DNA of 33,858 nt from Pseudomonadales bacterium (GCA_023300545.1 JALZVT010000115.1:1-33858); one strand, 5' to 3'; positions 1-7,248 are shown, numbered from the stretch's first letter. Program-made: numbers and translations. The notes: a model not told the origin generated them from the sequence alone.

Positions 1-242
1 AGTTCGGCTTCGGTAACCTCGGCCAGTATGTGGCGAGCACGATGGAGATAGATCTGCCCTTCTTCGGTGAGTGCCAGGCGTCGGGTTGTTCTTCGCAAGA
101 GACGCACGCCGAGTTCGCTTTCTAGATTGGCAAGGGTTCGTACCATTGTTGGCTGCGACTTACCCAACACCCGCGCCGCCGCCGTCAGGCTGCCTTGGTC
201 AGCAATTTCGAGAAAGGCCCTCATGGCCGCGAGCTTGTCCAT
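1..242 (-). CDS. LysR-family transcriptional regulator, N-terminal part (runs off window)
   Basis: The first 80 codons of a LysR-type regulator are visible; the rest lies left of the window. The translation starts MDKLAAMRAFLEIADQGSLT and continues into the typical winged helix-turn-helix (SQPTMVRTLANLESELGVRL, then R-T-T-R-x-L-x-L-T-E-G), the hallmark of LysR DNA-binding domains. The ATG at 242 is preceded by a plausible ribosome binding site (CGGGGA). The gene is divergent from the PPOX-like gene at 403, the usual LysR arrangement, so that gene is a likely target. An AT-rich dyad lies between them. The effector-binding domain is not visible, so the inducer cannot be guessed. Confidence 0.9.
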   Translation of the reverse strand, partial: MDKLAAMRAFLEIADQGSLTAAARVLGKSQPTMVRTLANLESELGVRLLRRTTRRLALTEEGQIYLHRARHILAEVTEAE

Positions 243-312
243 TGGTTAGTCCCCGGGAAATACTAGAAATCACATTAATGCATAAAGCTGATTAGTAAAA
301 TCAAAATGGTGT

Positions 313-339
313 TATATATCAAAAATATGAAGATATATA
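313..339. promoter_or_regulatory. Interrupted palindrome between LysR gene and PPOX-like gene
   Basis: TATATATC (313-320) and GATATATA (332-339) are perfect inverted repeats separated by 11 bp. The dyad lies in the 160-bp divergent intergenic region, 64 bp upstream of the ATG at 403. LysR-type regulators commonly bind interrupted AT-rich dyads in such places, so it is a candidate operator. That role is inferred from position and symmetry only. Confidence 0.4.
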
Positions 340-402
340 GAATGCTCTGGCACTGGGCAATGCCGCCCTTAGTCAATTACATCTTCAGTTAGGAAGTTGG
401 CA

Positions 403-1311
403 ATGGAACAGGACACACCGTTTCACTCAGGAGAGCTGCAGGTGCAAGAGCGCCTGGGTGTACGTGAGCGAATTGGGCATTGGGCTCGTAGAGCAGTACG
501 CACTTATCTGCCGGATCAGCATCGTACGTTCTACGAAGGGCTACCGTTTCTTGTCGCGGCTGCCCAGGACAGTGGTGGTGATTGCTGGGTGACCCTGTTG
601 TCTGGCATGCCCGGTTTTATTACGGCGCCCGGCGATCGACAATTGCACATAGATGCCAAACCGCCTGCGGGTGACCCGCTGGAACACAGCTTTGTCACGG
701 GCGCGGATGTTGGTTTGCTGGGGCTGGAGTTTGCGTCCCGCCGCCGGAACCGAGTCAATGGCCGAATAGGTGCGCAGAGCACGACGCTGGTGCTGGACGT
801 TGAGCAGAGTTTTGGTAACTGCCCGCAGTATATCCATCCGCGAGAATGGGACGCTATTGCAACCGGCGACCCCGTACCACCGGTCGCTGTTCGATCAGAT
901 CATCTAACGGCTAGGCACATCGACTGGATTGCCAAAGCAGACACGTTCTTTATAGCCAGCGGGCATCGAGGCGAAGGCGATGCTGAGTTCTTTGGGATGG
1001 ACGCCTCGCATCGAGGTGGTGAGCCAGGGTTTGTGACGGTAACCAAGGGTACGACACTCAGCTGGCCCGACTATGCGGGCAATAATTACTACAACACGAT
1101 TGGCAACTTCATGCTAAACCCGAGTGCGGGGCTGTTGTTTATCGACTTCGAATCGGGCGACACGTTGCAGCTTACCGGTCACGCCAGAGTTGAGTGGGAT
1201 GGCCCGGCTGTTGCGAATGTGCCGGGCGCGCAACGGCTGCTGCACGTGGACGTTAAGGCCGTTGTTGACTGCAAAAACGCGTTGCCCCTGCGATGGTCTG
1301 CCGAGGCTTAG
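403..1311 (+). CDS. PPOX-like FMN-binding split-barrel protein
   Basis: The 302-residue product has the features of the pyridoxamine-5'-phosphate-oxidase (PPOX) split-barrel superfamily. An N-terminal block (about 40-150) contains FYEGLPFLVAAAQDS, WVTLLSGMPGF, VGLLGLE, RRRNRVNG and QSFGNCPQYI. A second barrel (about 175-265) contains GLLFIDFESGDTLQLTGHARVEW. I recall this N-terminal pattern from larger proteins in which a PPOX-like part is fused to a ferredoxin-reductase part; here it stands alone, so an electron donor would have to come from elsewhere. The ATG at 403 is chosen because AGGAAG lies six bases upstream, while the in-frame TTG at 397 abuts that site. The substrate is unknown. It is convergent with the dioxygenase gene (4-bp gap) and divergent from the LysR gene. 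Confidence 0.8.
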   Translation: MEQDTPFHSGELQVQERLGVRERIGHWARRAVRTYLPDQHRTFYEGLPFLVAAAQDSGGDCWVTLLSGMPGFITAPGDRQLHIDAKPPAGDPLEHSFVTGADVGLLGLEFASRRRNRVNGRIGAQSTTLVLDVEQSFGNCPQYIHPREWDAIATGDPVPPVAVRSDHLTARHIDWIAKADTFFIASGHRGEGDAEFFGMDASHRGGEPGFVTVTKGTTLSWPDYAGNNYYNTIGNFMLNPSAGLLFIDFESGDTLQLTGHARVEWDGPAVANVPGAQRLLHVDVKAVVDCKNALPLRWSAEA

Positions 1312-1315
1312 CGCA

Positions 1316-2137
1316 TTAGCTCAAGGCAAATTTACCGATAGTGCAGCCCACCGCAAACAGCGGTATCGGTTCATAAAAATCGATGCTACCCCGGCCGCCA
1401 GCTGCAGCAGCAGCCGTAATTAGCGTGCGAATTTCAAAACCTCCCTGACCGGCTTCAGCGTAAGTCTGCTCGTCGGTGTAGGACAGTAGGGCGGCTTGGT
1501 CTTGGCGGCTCAGCCGGTCTAGAAACTCCCGGTCCCAGGCTTCGTTTATTTTTCCGGAGTCTGGCGTTGCCGGCCAGTGCGAAATGCCGCCGGTACCCAC
1601 CAGCGCCACCTTTTCCGGCATTGCATCACAGGCCGCTCTCAGAGCTTTACCAAAGGCCCAGGCGCGCGGGAGTGGTGTGAGTGGTGGCCCCTGGCAATTA
1701 ATATTGACGGGAATGACCGGTAGCTGAAATTTTGGTGTGAGAAAGTGCAGTGGCACCATAATGCCGTGATCGCATTTCCACTCTTCCGCATAGGCTACGT
1801 CAACGCTTTGCATGACGTGGCTGGTGATGCGGGTCGCGAGGTCTTTGTGCCCCGGTATCGTGGTTTTGGGAATCTTTAGCCAGTCTGGGTCTTCAATAGG
1901 ACCTTCGTGAGTATCGCCAACGCCAATGCAAAACGCGGGCATATTGTTCATAAAAAAATTGGCAAAATGTTCAGCGGCAACAACAATGAGTGCTTGCGCA
2001 CCCGAGGCTTCAATGTCTTTACGTTGCGCCTCGAACGCGGCATAGAGCCGGTCGCGCTGAGCGGTGTCTTCGATCATGTCGGCGCGGCCAGTGATGCCGG
2101 GGGCGTGGCTGCAGACGCCAGCGTAGACAAGGCTCAT
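1316..2137 (-). CDS. Class III extradiol ring-cleavage dioxygenase, catalytic (LigB-type) subunit
   Basis: A 273-residue LigB-superfamily protein. Candidate active-site residues line up with LigB of protocatechuate 4,5-dioxygenase: His11 (CSHAPG), His57 (AAEHFAN) and Glu235 (GGFEIRTL) as the Fe(II) ligands, with His124 (KCDHG) and His187 (GTGGISHWP) as the second-sphere and catalytic histidines. The enzyme should open a catechol-type ring next to the diol using O2. The start is the ATG at 2137, preceded by CAGGAG; it overlaps the LigA-type stop in an ATGA, indicating translational coupling. Longer readings upstream run into the LigA gene and are not credible. The neighbouring HpaE/HpaH-like genes suggest a substrate such as homoprotocatechuate, but the LigA+LigB architecture differs from the single-gene HpaD of enteric bacteria, so the substrate is uncertain. 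Confidence 0.9.
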   Translation of the reverse strand: MSLVYAGVCSHAPGITGRADMIEDTAQRDRLYAAFEAQRKDIEASGAQALIVVAAEHFANFFMNNMPAFCIGVGDTHEGPIEDPDWLKIPKTTIPGHKDLATRITSHVMQSVDVAYAEEWKCDHGIMVPLHFLTPKFQLPVIPVNINCQGPPLTPLPRAWAFGKALRAACDAMPEKVALVGTGGISHWPATPDSGKINEAWDREFLDRLSRQDQAALLSYTDEQTYAEAGQGGFEIRTLITAAAAAGGRGSIDFYEPIPLFAVGCTIGKFALS

Positions 2138-2493
2138 TGGTGGGCTCCTGTGGGCTTGCTGTTGTTGTTGCTGGAAGAGGTAAAGCTCGCGCCACCCCCG
2201 GTCATGGCATAGACACCGTCGCGTACAGGGCCATGCTGGCGTACGCCTTCGCGCATGCGTTCGAGATAGTCGAACCATTCGATACCCAGCAAGGCAGCAA
2301 AGTGCATAAGTATCTGGCCGTTAACGCCAATGACGTAGAGCTTGCCCACGTCGCCCTCGGTCAGCGCGTGCTGTTCCTCCTGGGTCAACTCATAGTCTGC
2401 GAGCAAGGTGACGAGATCGCTGTGATAAGCGGCTTTGACTTTGTCGTCGCGATTGAGGTGATACAGAAACTTTTGCACCTGATAAAGACTCAT
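2134..2493 (-). CDS. LigA-type small subunit of extradiol dioxygenase
   Basis: A 119-residue, mostly helical protein. Pieces such as LYQVQKFLYHLNRDDKVK, LLADYELTQEEQHAL, GDVGKLYVIGVNGQILMHF and LLGIEWFDYLERMR match the LigA family, the alpha subunit that caps the active site of LigAB dioxygenases. It starts at an ATG with a strong AAGGAGG site six bases upstream and overlaps the catalytic-subunit gene by 4 bp, so a 1:1 complex is expected. The last 17 residues are a low-complexity Ser/Asn tail (SFTSSSNNNSKPTGAHQ) that does not look like part of the LigA fold. It lies 15 bp downstream of the aldehyde dehydrogenase gene in the same operon. Confidence 0.88.
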   Translation of the reverse strand: MSLYQVQKFLYHLNRDDKVKAAYHSDLVTLLADYELTQEEQHALTEGDVGKLYVIGVNGQILMHFAALLGIEWFDYLERMREGVRQHGPVRDGVYAMTGGGASFTSSSNNNSKPTGAHQ

Positions 2494-2508
2494 AGCATGC
2501 CTCCTTGT

Positions 2509-4029
2509 TCAGGCTCCTAACTTGGGTACGGAGTGATCGCCGGTGGCAATGCACACGTTTTTGGTTTCCATATAAAACTCGAAGCTGTAGTCGCCGCCGT
2601 CCCGGCCGATACCGCTGGCTTTCATGCCGCCAAACGGAGCGGGCAGGTGACGGTTGTTTTCGGAATTTATCCATACCATGCCCACATCGAGGCCCCGCGC
2701 CATGCGAATGCTGCGACCACTATCTCCGGTCCAGACGTAGCCCGCCAGACCGTAGTCGACGCCATTGGCAATGCGCAGTGCTTCAGCTTCGTTATCGAAC
2801 GCAATGCTGGTGAGCACGGGGCCAAAAATCTCTTCTTGGGCGATGCGCATCGTGCAGGTGGCGCCAGTGAACAGCGTGGGGGTAACAAAGTGACCCTTGC
2901 CGTCGAGTGGTTGTGGGGTGCCACCTACGGCTATACGCGCGCCGTCTTCCTTAGCGATGTCGAAGTAGCTGCAAACCTTGTCGAAGTGGCGTTGGTGGAT
3001 GAGCGGGCCAACTTCGGTCGCAGGGTCGAGTGGGTGACCGACCTTGAGGGTGCGCACGCGTTGTTCCAGCTTTTCGAGAAATTCTGCTTCAATCGACTTC
3101 TGTATGAGCAATCGGCTTGAAGAGGTGCAGCGTTCGCCATTCAGGCTATAAATCATGAACACCACGGCGTCGAGCGCGCGCTCCAGATCAGCGTCTTCGA
3201 ACACGATCACTGGGTTCTTGCCGCCCAGTTCAAAGTGCACCCGCTTCAGGGTGTCAGCACCCTGCTTCATGATGTGGCTGCCGGTAACTGATTCGCCGAC
3301 AAAGGCGACGGCCTTTATGGCGGGGTGTTCGGTCAGGCTTTTTCCTGCGGCCTCGCCCAGACCGTTAACGGTATTCATGACGCCGGGGGGCAGACCAGCG
3401 TCGTGCATAATTTCGGCCAGTAGCGCCGCGGAGCATGGTGACCATTCGGCGGGTTTGTGTACCACGGTGCAGCCTGCGGCAAGAGCGGGAGCAATTTTCC
3501 AGGTGGATAACATAAACGGGGTGTTCCATGGCGTGATCACACCGATCGGACCAATAGGTTGGCGCATGGAAAAGTTGACGTGATCTGTTGCGGGCATTGA
3601 GTTGCCGTCACGGGCGGTGGGTGCCATGTCGGCAAAGAAGCGAAAGTTCTCAGCACCTCTTATGGCCGCTTTACTCATAAAGCGTAAAGGTTGGCCGGTG
3701 TCCCAGCTCTCTACCAAGGCGATTTCGTGGGCGCGGGCCTCAATGCCATCTGCAATGGCGTGGAGAATTTTGCGCCGCTCGGCGCCGCTGATGCCAGCCC
3801 ATGCCGGGAAGGCGTTGGCAGCGGCTCTACAGGCTAGGTCTACATCTTGCGCATCACCCGCACAGACCTCGCCCAACGGGGACTGGTCGATGGGGGACTC
3901 GTTGGGGAAGGTTTCTCCAGAGATACTGGGTGTTCGCTTGCCGTTGATCAAATGGCCCAGTGGCTCGGCTTTGAAGCGTTCGAGAAACTGTTGGGCAGAG
4001 GTGAGGTGGGTGGCAAACGCGTCGCTCAT
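2509..4029 (-). CDS. hpaE: HpaE-like 5-carboxymethyl-2-hydroxymuconate semialdehyde dehydrogenase
   Basis: A 506-residue NAD(P)-dependent aldehyde dehydrogenase of normal length. It has Asn169 (TPWNTPF), general base Glu267 (HFELGGKNP) and nucleophile Cys301 (GERCTSSS). The stretch around the nucleophile (ERALDAVVFMIYSLNGERCT) closely resembles HpaE from my knowledge of that family. HpaE oxidises the ring-cleavage semialdehyde of homoprotocatechuate to the dicarboxylate. The gene is first in a minus-strand operon with the LigA/LigB-type dioxygenase and divergent from the FAH/hpaR/hpaH operon. The ATG at 4029 is preceded by TAGGAA. Other muconic-semialdehyde dehydrogenases are close relatives, so the exact substrate is inferred from the HpaH-like partner. 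Confidence 0.85.
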   Translation of the reverse strand: MSDAFATHLTSAQQFLERFKAEPLGHLINGKRTPSISGETFPNESPIDQSPLGEVCAGDAQDVDLACRAAANAFPAWAGISGAERRKILHAIADGIEARAHEIALVESWDTGQPLRFMSKAAIRGAENFRFFADMAPTARDGNSMPATDHVNFSMRQPIGPIGVITPWNTPFMLSTWKIAPALAAGCTVVHKPAEWSPCSAALLAEIMHDAGLPPGVMNTVNGLGEAAGKSLTEHPAIKAVAFVGESVTGSHIMKQGADTLKRVHFELGGKNPVIVFEDADLERALDAVVFMIYSLNGERCTSSSRLLIQKSIEAEFLEKLEQRVRTLKVGHPLDPATEVGPLIHQRHFDKVCSYFDIAKEDGARIAVGGTPQPLDGKGHFVTPTLFTGATCTMRIAQEEIFGPVLTSIAFDNEAEALRIANGVDYGLAGYVWTGDSGRSIRMARGLDVGMVWINSENNRHLPAPFGGMKASGIGRDGGDYSFEFYMETKNVCIATGDHSVPKLGA

Positions 4030-4043
4030 GGCTGGGTTCCTAA

Positions 4044-4080
4044 GCTGTAACTGGGGCTGTAATTGGCGCTGGTAATTGCT
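4044..4080. repeat. Three 12-13-bp tandem direct repeats in divergent promoter
   Basis: The units are GCTGTAACTGGG (4044-4055), GCTGTAATTGGC (4056-4067) and GCTGGTAATTGCT (4068-4080). They lie just upstream of the hpaE ribosome binding site, in the 111-bp region shared with the FAH/hpaR operon. The roughly one-helical-turn spacing would allow cooperative protein binding. No role is established. Confidence 0.6.
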
Positions 4081-4092
4081 AGTGGAATTAAA

Positions 4093-4104
4093 TTAACATG
4101 TTAA
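4093..4104. promoter_or_regulatory. Perfect 12-bp palindrome, candidate MarR/HpaR operator
   Basis: TTAACATGTTAA is a perfect palindrome in the divergent intergenic region, 36 bp upstream of the FAH start. MarR-family repressors bind short AT-rich palindromes, and an HpaR-like regulator is encoded one gene downstream. It is therefore a reasonable operator for both operons. The assignment is inferred. Confidence 0.45.
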
Positions 4105-4140
4105 GTATTCGTTTTGGAATAGCCCTGAGGACATTTGGTC

Positions 4141-5040
4141 ATGAAATTTTTGAGCTTTGAGCGTGGCGGCAAGGTGTCTTTTGGCGCCGTTCTGCCAGGA
4201 ACGATAGACGGCGACCCCAACTCTAGCCCTGAAGAGGCGGGTGTTGTCGACCTGGGCGCGCTGCACCCGGAGTTTGCGGACTTGCGGGACGCGCTGCGTG
4301 CTGAGGCTCTGGCAGATCTGGCAAAAGAAGCATTGGGCCGTTCCGCCGATTTCACTCTGTCAGATATCGACTACCTGCCCACCATTCCCAATCCCGAAAA
4401 GATCATCTGTATTGGCGTTAATTACGCCAACCGGAATGCAGAATATAAAGACAGCAGCGAAGCGCCTAAGTACCCCAGTGTGTTCATGCGTACTCGGGAG
4501 TCGCTGGTCGGGCACCAGCAGCCAGTGTTTGATCCGCCAGAGTCTGATCAGCTCGATTACGAGGGCGAGATTGTACTGGTTGTGGGGAAAGAAGGGCGGC
4601 GCATTGCGGAGGCGGATGCTCACCACCACATTGCAGGCATGACCATCATGAACGAAGGTTCGTTGCGCGACTTTTTACGTCACGCCAAATTCAATGTGAC
4701 CCAGGGCAAAAACTTTGAAGGTTCCGGTGCCCTCGGACCCTGGTTGGTGTCCGCTGACGAGCTTGACCCGTTTGGTAATCTGCAGGTGATTACCCGGGTC
4801 AATGGCGAGGAGCGCCAGAACGACGTCACGGGCAACCTGATGTTTGGATTTCGTTATCTTGTGAGTTATCTGTCAACGTTTTATCGGCTAAAGCCCGGCG
4901 ATATCATCGCGACAGGCACACCCAATGGTGCCGGCGCTCGCTTCGATCCGCCCAAGTATTTGAAGCCGCAAGATGTTGTGGAGGTAGAGGTGCCCGGTAT
5001 TGGAATTCTGAGCAACAGCGTTATCGCTGAACCGCTCTAA
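4141..5040 (+). CDS. Fumarylacetoacetate hydrolase family protein (HpaG-like decarboxylase/isomerase candidate)
   Basis: A 299-residue protein with one FAH domain (about 85-299). The signature includes KIICIGVNYANRNAEY, two metal ligands in DYEGEI (Glu141 and Glu143), GKNFEGSGALGPWLV and GDIIATGTPNGAG. Within a homoprotocatechuate-like pathway, FAH enzymes decarboxylate and/or isomerise the C8 dicarboxylate before hydration, so this is the best local candidate for an HpaG role. E. coli HpaG has two such domains; this has one. The usual NDxSxRD third-ligand motif reads NEGSLRD here. The start is the ATG at 4141, nine bases after GAGGA; the in-frame TTG at 4135 is too close to that site. It leads the operon with hpaR- and hpaH-like genes. 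Confidence 0.82.
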   Translation: MKFLSFERGGKVSFGAVLPGTIDGDPNSSPEEAGVVDLGALHPEFADLRDALRAEALADLAKEALGRSADFTLSDIDYLPTIPNPEKIICIGVNYANRNAEYKDSSEAPKYPSVFMRTRESLVGHQQPVFDPPESDQLDYEGEIVLVVGKEGRRIAEADAHHHIAGMTIMNEGSLRDFLRHAKFNVTQGKNFEGSGALGPWLVSADELDPFGNLQVITRVNGEERQNDVTGNLMFGFRYLVSYLSTFYRLKPGDIIATGTPNGAGARFDPPKYLKPQDVVEVEVPGIGILSNSVIAEPL

Positions 5041-5062
5041 CCCAGCGGGCTGGCGGCAACCA

Positions 5063-5512
5063 ATGAGTGACCTACGAGACATACAACTGAGTCTGCCGAT
5101 GCAATTGCTGCAGGCCCGGGAAGCGGCTATGGCGCATTTCCGGCCCATGCTGCGCAAGCATGGTTTAACAGAACAGCAGTGGCGCGTTATTCGAGTACTG
5201 GCCAACGAACCGACGCTGGAAGTCAGCGAGCTTGTGGCGCGAAGCCTGTTGTTGGCTCCCAGTTTGAGCCGAATTCTGTCGCATCTCGAAGCAGAAGGTT
5301 TGGTTGCACGCTCAGCCCACGCGGGAGATCAGCGCCGTTCGTTGCTGACGCTAACGGCTGCCGGGCAAAAGAAGTTTCGAGCGGTCGGGCCTGATTCAGA
5401 AGCGCTTTACGAAGATATCGAAGCCCGTTTTGGGCGCAAGAAACTGGCAACTTTATATCAGTTGCTGGCGGAACTTAACGAGGCTATCGAGCTGGCCGAG
5501 GAGACTGAATAA
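5063..5512 (+). CDS. hpaR: HpaR-like MarR-family regulator
   Basis: A 149-residue MarR-type winged-helix protein. The N-terminus (LPMQLLQAREAAMAHFRPML, then RKHGLTEQQWRVIRVLA) resembles HpaR, the repressor of homoprotocatechuate operons. The DNA-binding part contains LEVSELVARSLLLAPSLSRILSHLE, and the wing has GDQRRSLLTLTAAG. It sits between the FAH and hydratase genes, 22 bp after the former and 2 bp before the latter. It most likely controls both divergent operons by binding the intergenic region at 4030-4140 and responding to an aromatic intermediate. The family call is firm; the ligand is inferred. Confidence 0.87.
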   Translation: MSDLRDIQLSLPMQLLQAREAAMAHFRPMLRKHGLTEQQWRVIRVLANEPTLEVSELVARSLLLAPSLSRILSHLEAEGLVARSAHAGDQRRSLLTLTAAGQKKFRAVGPDSEALYEDIEARFGRKKLATLYQLLAELNEAIELAEETE

Positions 5513-5514
5513 CC

Positions 5515-6318
5515 GTGTTGACCCCAGAGCAGATTAACCACGCCGCCCTAGACTTAGATCGTGCGGAGCGTGAGCGAGCGCAAACCCGGCCGCTGACGCT
5601 TGAGCTGCGTGATATGGATATGGATGACGCTTATGCGGTGCAAAAGGCTTGGGTAGATATGAAAATTGCGCGCGGAGCGCAGATCACCGGTTATAAGATT
5701 GGTCTTACCTCGCGAGCGATGCAGCAGGTAATGAACATCACCACACCTGACTTTGGTGTGCTGTTGGATGAAATGTTGTTTCCCAGTGGCTCAACTATTA
5801 CGGCGGGTGACTTTCTAGATCCACGCATCGAGGCCGAATTTGGCTTTGTGATGAAGAAACCTCTGCAGGGCGAAAACGTGACGGTGGAAGAGGTGATGGA
5901 TGCAACCGACTATGTGGTGCCTGCCCTTGAGCTGATTTCTGCGCGGAGCACGCGCACAGACCCCGAGACGGGTTATACCCGTACCGTGTTCGATACCATT
6001 GCCGACAATGCCGCCAACGCGGGCTACATACCTGCAAATCAACATTTTGACCCAGCGGAAGTGGACTTACGCTGGTCGGGCGCGCTGTTGTATCTCAATG
6101 GCGAGATTGAGGAGAGCGGTTTGGGCGGGGCAGTGATGGAACACCCAGCGAACGGTATTTGCTGGGTGTGCAAACGTTTTGCGCGTCATGGCGTTGGTCT
6201 GGAACCCGGTCAGTTTGTGTTGTCGGGATCGTTTACACGGCCAGTAGCGATCAAACCAGGAGATGAGATTGTGGCGGACTATGGGGCGATGGGTAAGATT
6301 GAGATTCGAGTGGATTGA
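5515..6318 (+). CDS. hpaH: 2-oxo-hept-4-ene-1,7-dioate hydratase (HpaH-like)
   Basis: A 267-residue member of the HpaH/DmpE/MhpD hydratase family. It shares many stretches with E. coli HpaH as I remember it: DAYAVQ, ITGYKIGLTSRAMQ, TDYVVPALELI, DPETGYTRTVFDTIADNAAN, HPANG and LSGSFTRPV. These favour the 1,7-dioate hydratase over the 2-hydroxypentadienoate hydratases. It would add water to the decarboxylated intermediate, giving the substrate for an HpaI-type aldolase, which is not in this window. The start is a GTG at 5515, only 2 bp after the hpaR stop, with GAGGAG in the end of hpaR as ribosome binding site. A TTG directly follows and is an alternative. Confidence 0.88.
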   Translation: MLTPEQINHAALDLDRAERERAQTRPLTLELRDMDMDDAYAVQKAWVDMKIARGAQITGYKIGLTSRAMQQVMNITTPDFGVLLDEMLFPSGSTITAGDFLDPRIEAEFGFVMKKPLQGENVTVEEVMDATDYVVPALELISARSTRTDPETGYTRTVFDTIADNAANAGYIPANQHFDPAEVDLRWSGALLYLNGEIEESGLGGAVMEHPANGICWVCKRFARHGVGLEPGQFVLSGSFTRPVAIKPGDEIVADYGAMGKIEIRVD

Positions 6319-6373
6319 GTGTTAGTGGGCTAAGAGCACTTAAAACCAGTAAGACAACAAACCAGGTAAAACA

Positions 6374-6757
6374 ATGACAAACCAATCCGCTCGCCAGTCG
6401 ATCAGCATCGACGGTCTTTCTCACGAAACCGCTATCCCCGTTGCCAGCAAGGTTGGTCCGCTTCTGGCTTCAAGTATCATCGCGCCGTTTAATCCTCACT
6501 CGCGCGTCGTGCCTGACTCCATCACGGAGCAATTTTCCAATATCTTCCGCCATATCGGCTTAATGCTGGCCGAAGCCGGCGGTGATTGGGGTCACGTTGC
6601 AAAAATGGAATTCTGGTTGGTTAAGGCAGAAGACAGACAGGCGCTTGAAATCTTGTGGGTTGAGTTTTTTCCCGTTGAAGCCTCTCGTCCGGCACGCCAC
6701 ACCCATGTGGGCCAGGTGAAGCGAATGAGTGCGTCGTTTTTGGCGTTTATTGCGTAA
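6374..6757 (+). CDS. RidA (YjgF/YER057c/UK114) family protein
   Basis: A 127-residue RidA-family protein. It has GPLLASSIIAP near the N-terminus, an internal EQFSNIFRHIGLMLAEAGGDWGHVAKMEFWL stretch, and a C-terminal SRPARHTHVGQ in which the arginine matches the catalytic Arg of RidA. RidA enzymes hydrolyse enamines and imines, and some members act as 2-aminomuconate deaminases in aminophenol pathways. It lies 55 bp after the hydratase in the same direction and probably belongs to the operon. It could be an accessory imine hydrolase, or evidence that the pathway handles an amino-substituted ring. The 83 bp after it contain only a 7-bp inverted repeat without a T-run. Confidence 0.85.
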   Translation: MTNQSARQSISIDGLSHETAIPVASKVGPLLASSIIAPFNPHSRVVPDSITEQFSNIFRHIGLMLAEAGGDWGHVAKMEFWLVKAEDRQALEILWVEFFPVEASRPARHTHVGQVKRMSASFLAFIA

Positions 6758-6870
6758 GCGGCGAGAAAACCGCAGCCTATATTCGCTTACCACCGCTAGT
6801 TAGCGTATCTGCTTTCAAATGCTATGACGCAAGTTACGCAATGGCCGAAAGCTCAAGTAAGGAACACACA

Positions 6871-7248
6871 TTGACTATTCTCTCAAAGCTATTCGTTGGT
6901 CTTGTCGCGCTCATTCACAGCTACATACTTTGGTTCGAAATGTTTGCCTGGATTGAGCGTGGCCCGCGGATATTTTCAAGCTTTCCGCCTGAGCTGTTCG
7001 CGCAGACCGAAGTGCTTGCGGCTAATCAAGGTCTGTACAACGGATTCTTGGCGGCTGGACTCCTTTGGTCACTGTTTATCAAGGATCCGGTGTGGAGTCG
7101 CTATATCGCCACCTTCTTCTTTCTATGCGTGATCGTCGCAGGCGCTTATGGAGCGTTTAGCGTTCAACCCAGCATATTCTTTGTGCAATGTGTTCCGGCA
7201 GTATTCGGATTGCTCTGTCTGTTCTTTGCCCGCGCTGTTCAAAAGTAG
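6871..7248 (+). CDS. DUF1304-family small membrane protein
   Basis: A roughly 125-residue protein with four predicted membrane segments (LFVGLVALIHSYILWFEMF; GLYNGFLAAGLLWSLFI; IATFFFLCVIVAGAYGAF; FFVQCVPAVFGLLCLFFA). The AxIHxYIxxxEM motif and the NQGLYNGFLAAGL motif match DUF1304 membrane proteins, whose function is unknown. I place the start at TTG 6871, preceded by TAAGGA with good spacing. Family members also begin at this point (Met-x-x-Leu-x-Lys-hydrophobic). An in-frame ATG at 6841 would add ten polar residues and has no ribosome binding site. It is followed 13 bp later by the deiodinase-like gene. Confidence 0.8.
   Translation: MTILSKLFVGLVALIHSYILWFEMFAWIERGPRIFSSFPPELFAQTEVLAANQGLYNGFLAAGLLWSLFIKDPVWSRYIATFFFLCVIVAGAYGAFSVQPSIFFVQCVPAVFGLLCLFFARAVQK

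Noticed and set aside
1316-2493. AmnA/AmnB-type 2-aminophenol dioxygenase
   Set aside because: The small subunit is LigA-type and short, and the large subunit matches LigB; AmnA is a large LigB paralogue. Only the RidA neighbour keeps the aminophenol idea open.
2533-3120. A 195-codon open frame on the plus strand within hpaE
   Set aside because: It is wholly antisense to a clear aldehyde dehydrogenase, has no ribosome binding site or recognisable domain, and mirrors its codon bias.
6754-6790. Inverted repeat GTAAGCG/CGCTTAC after the RidA gene
   Set aside because: A 23-base loop and no T-run; not convincing as a terminator.
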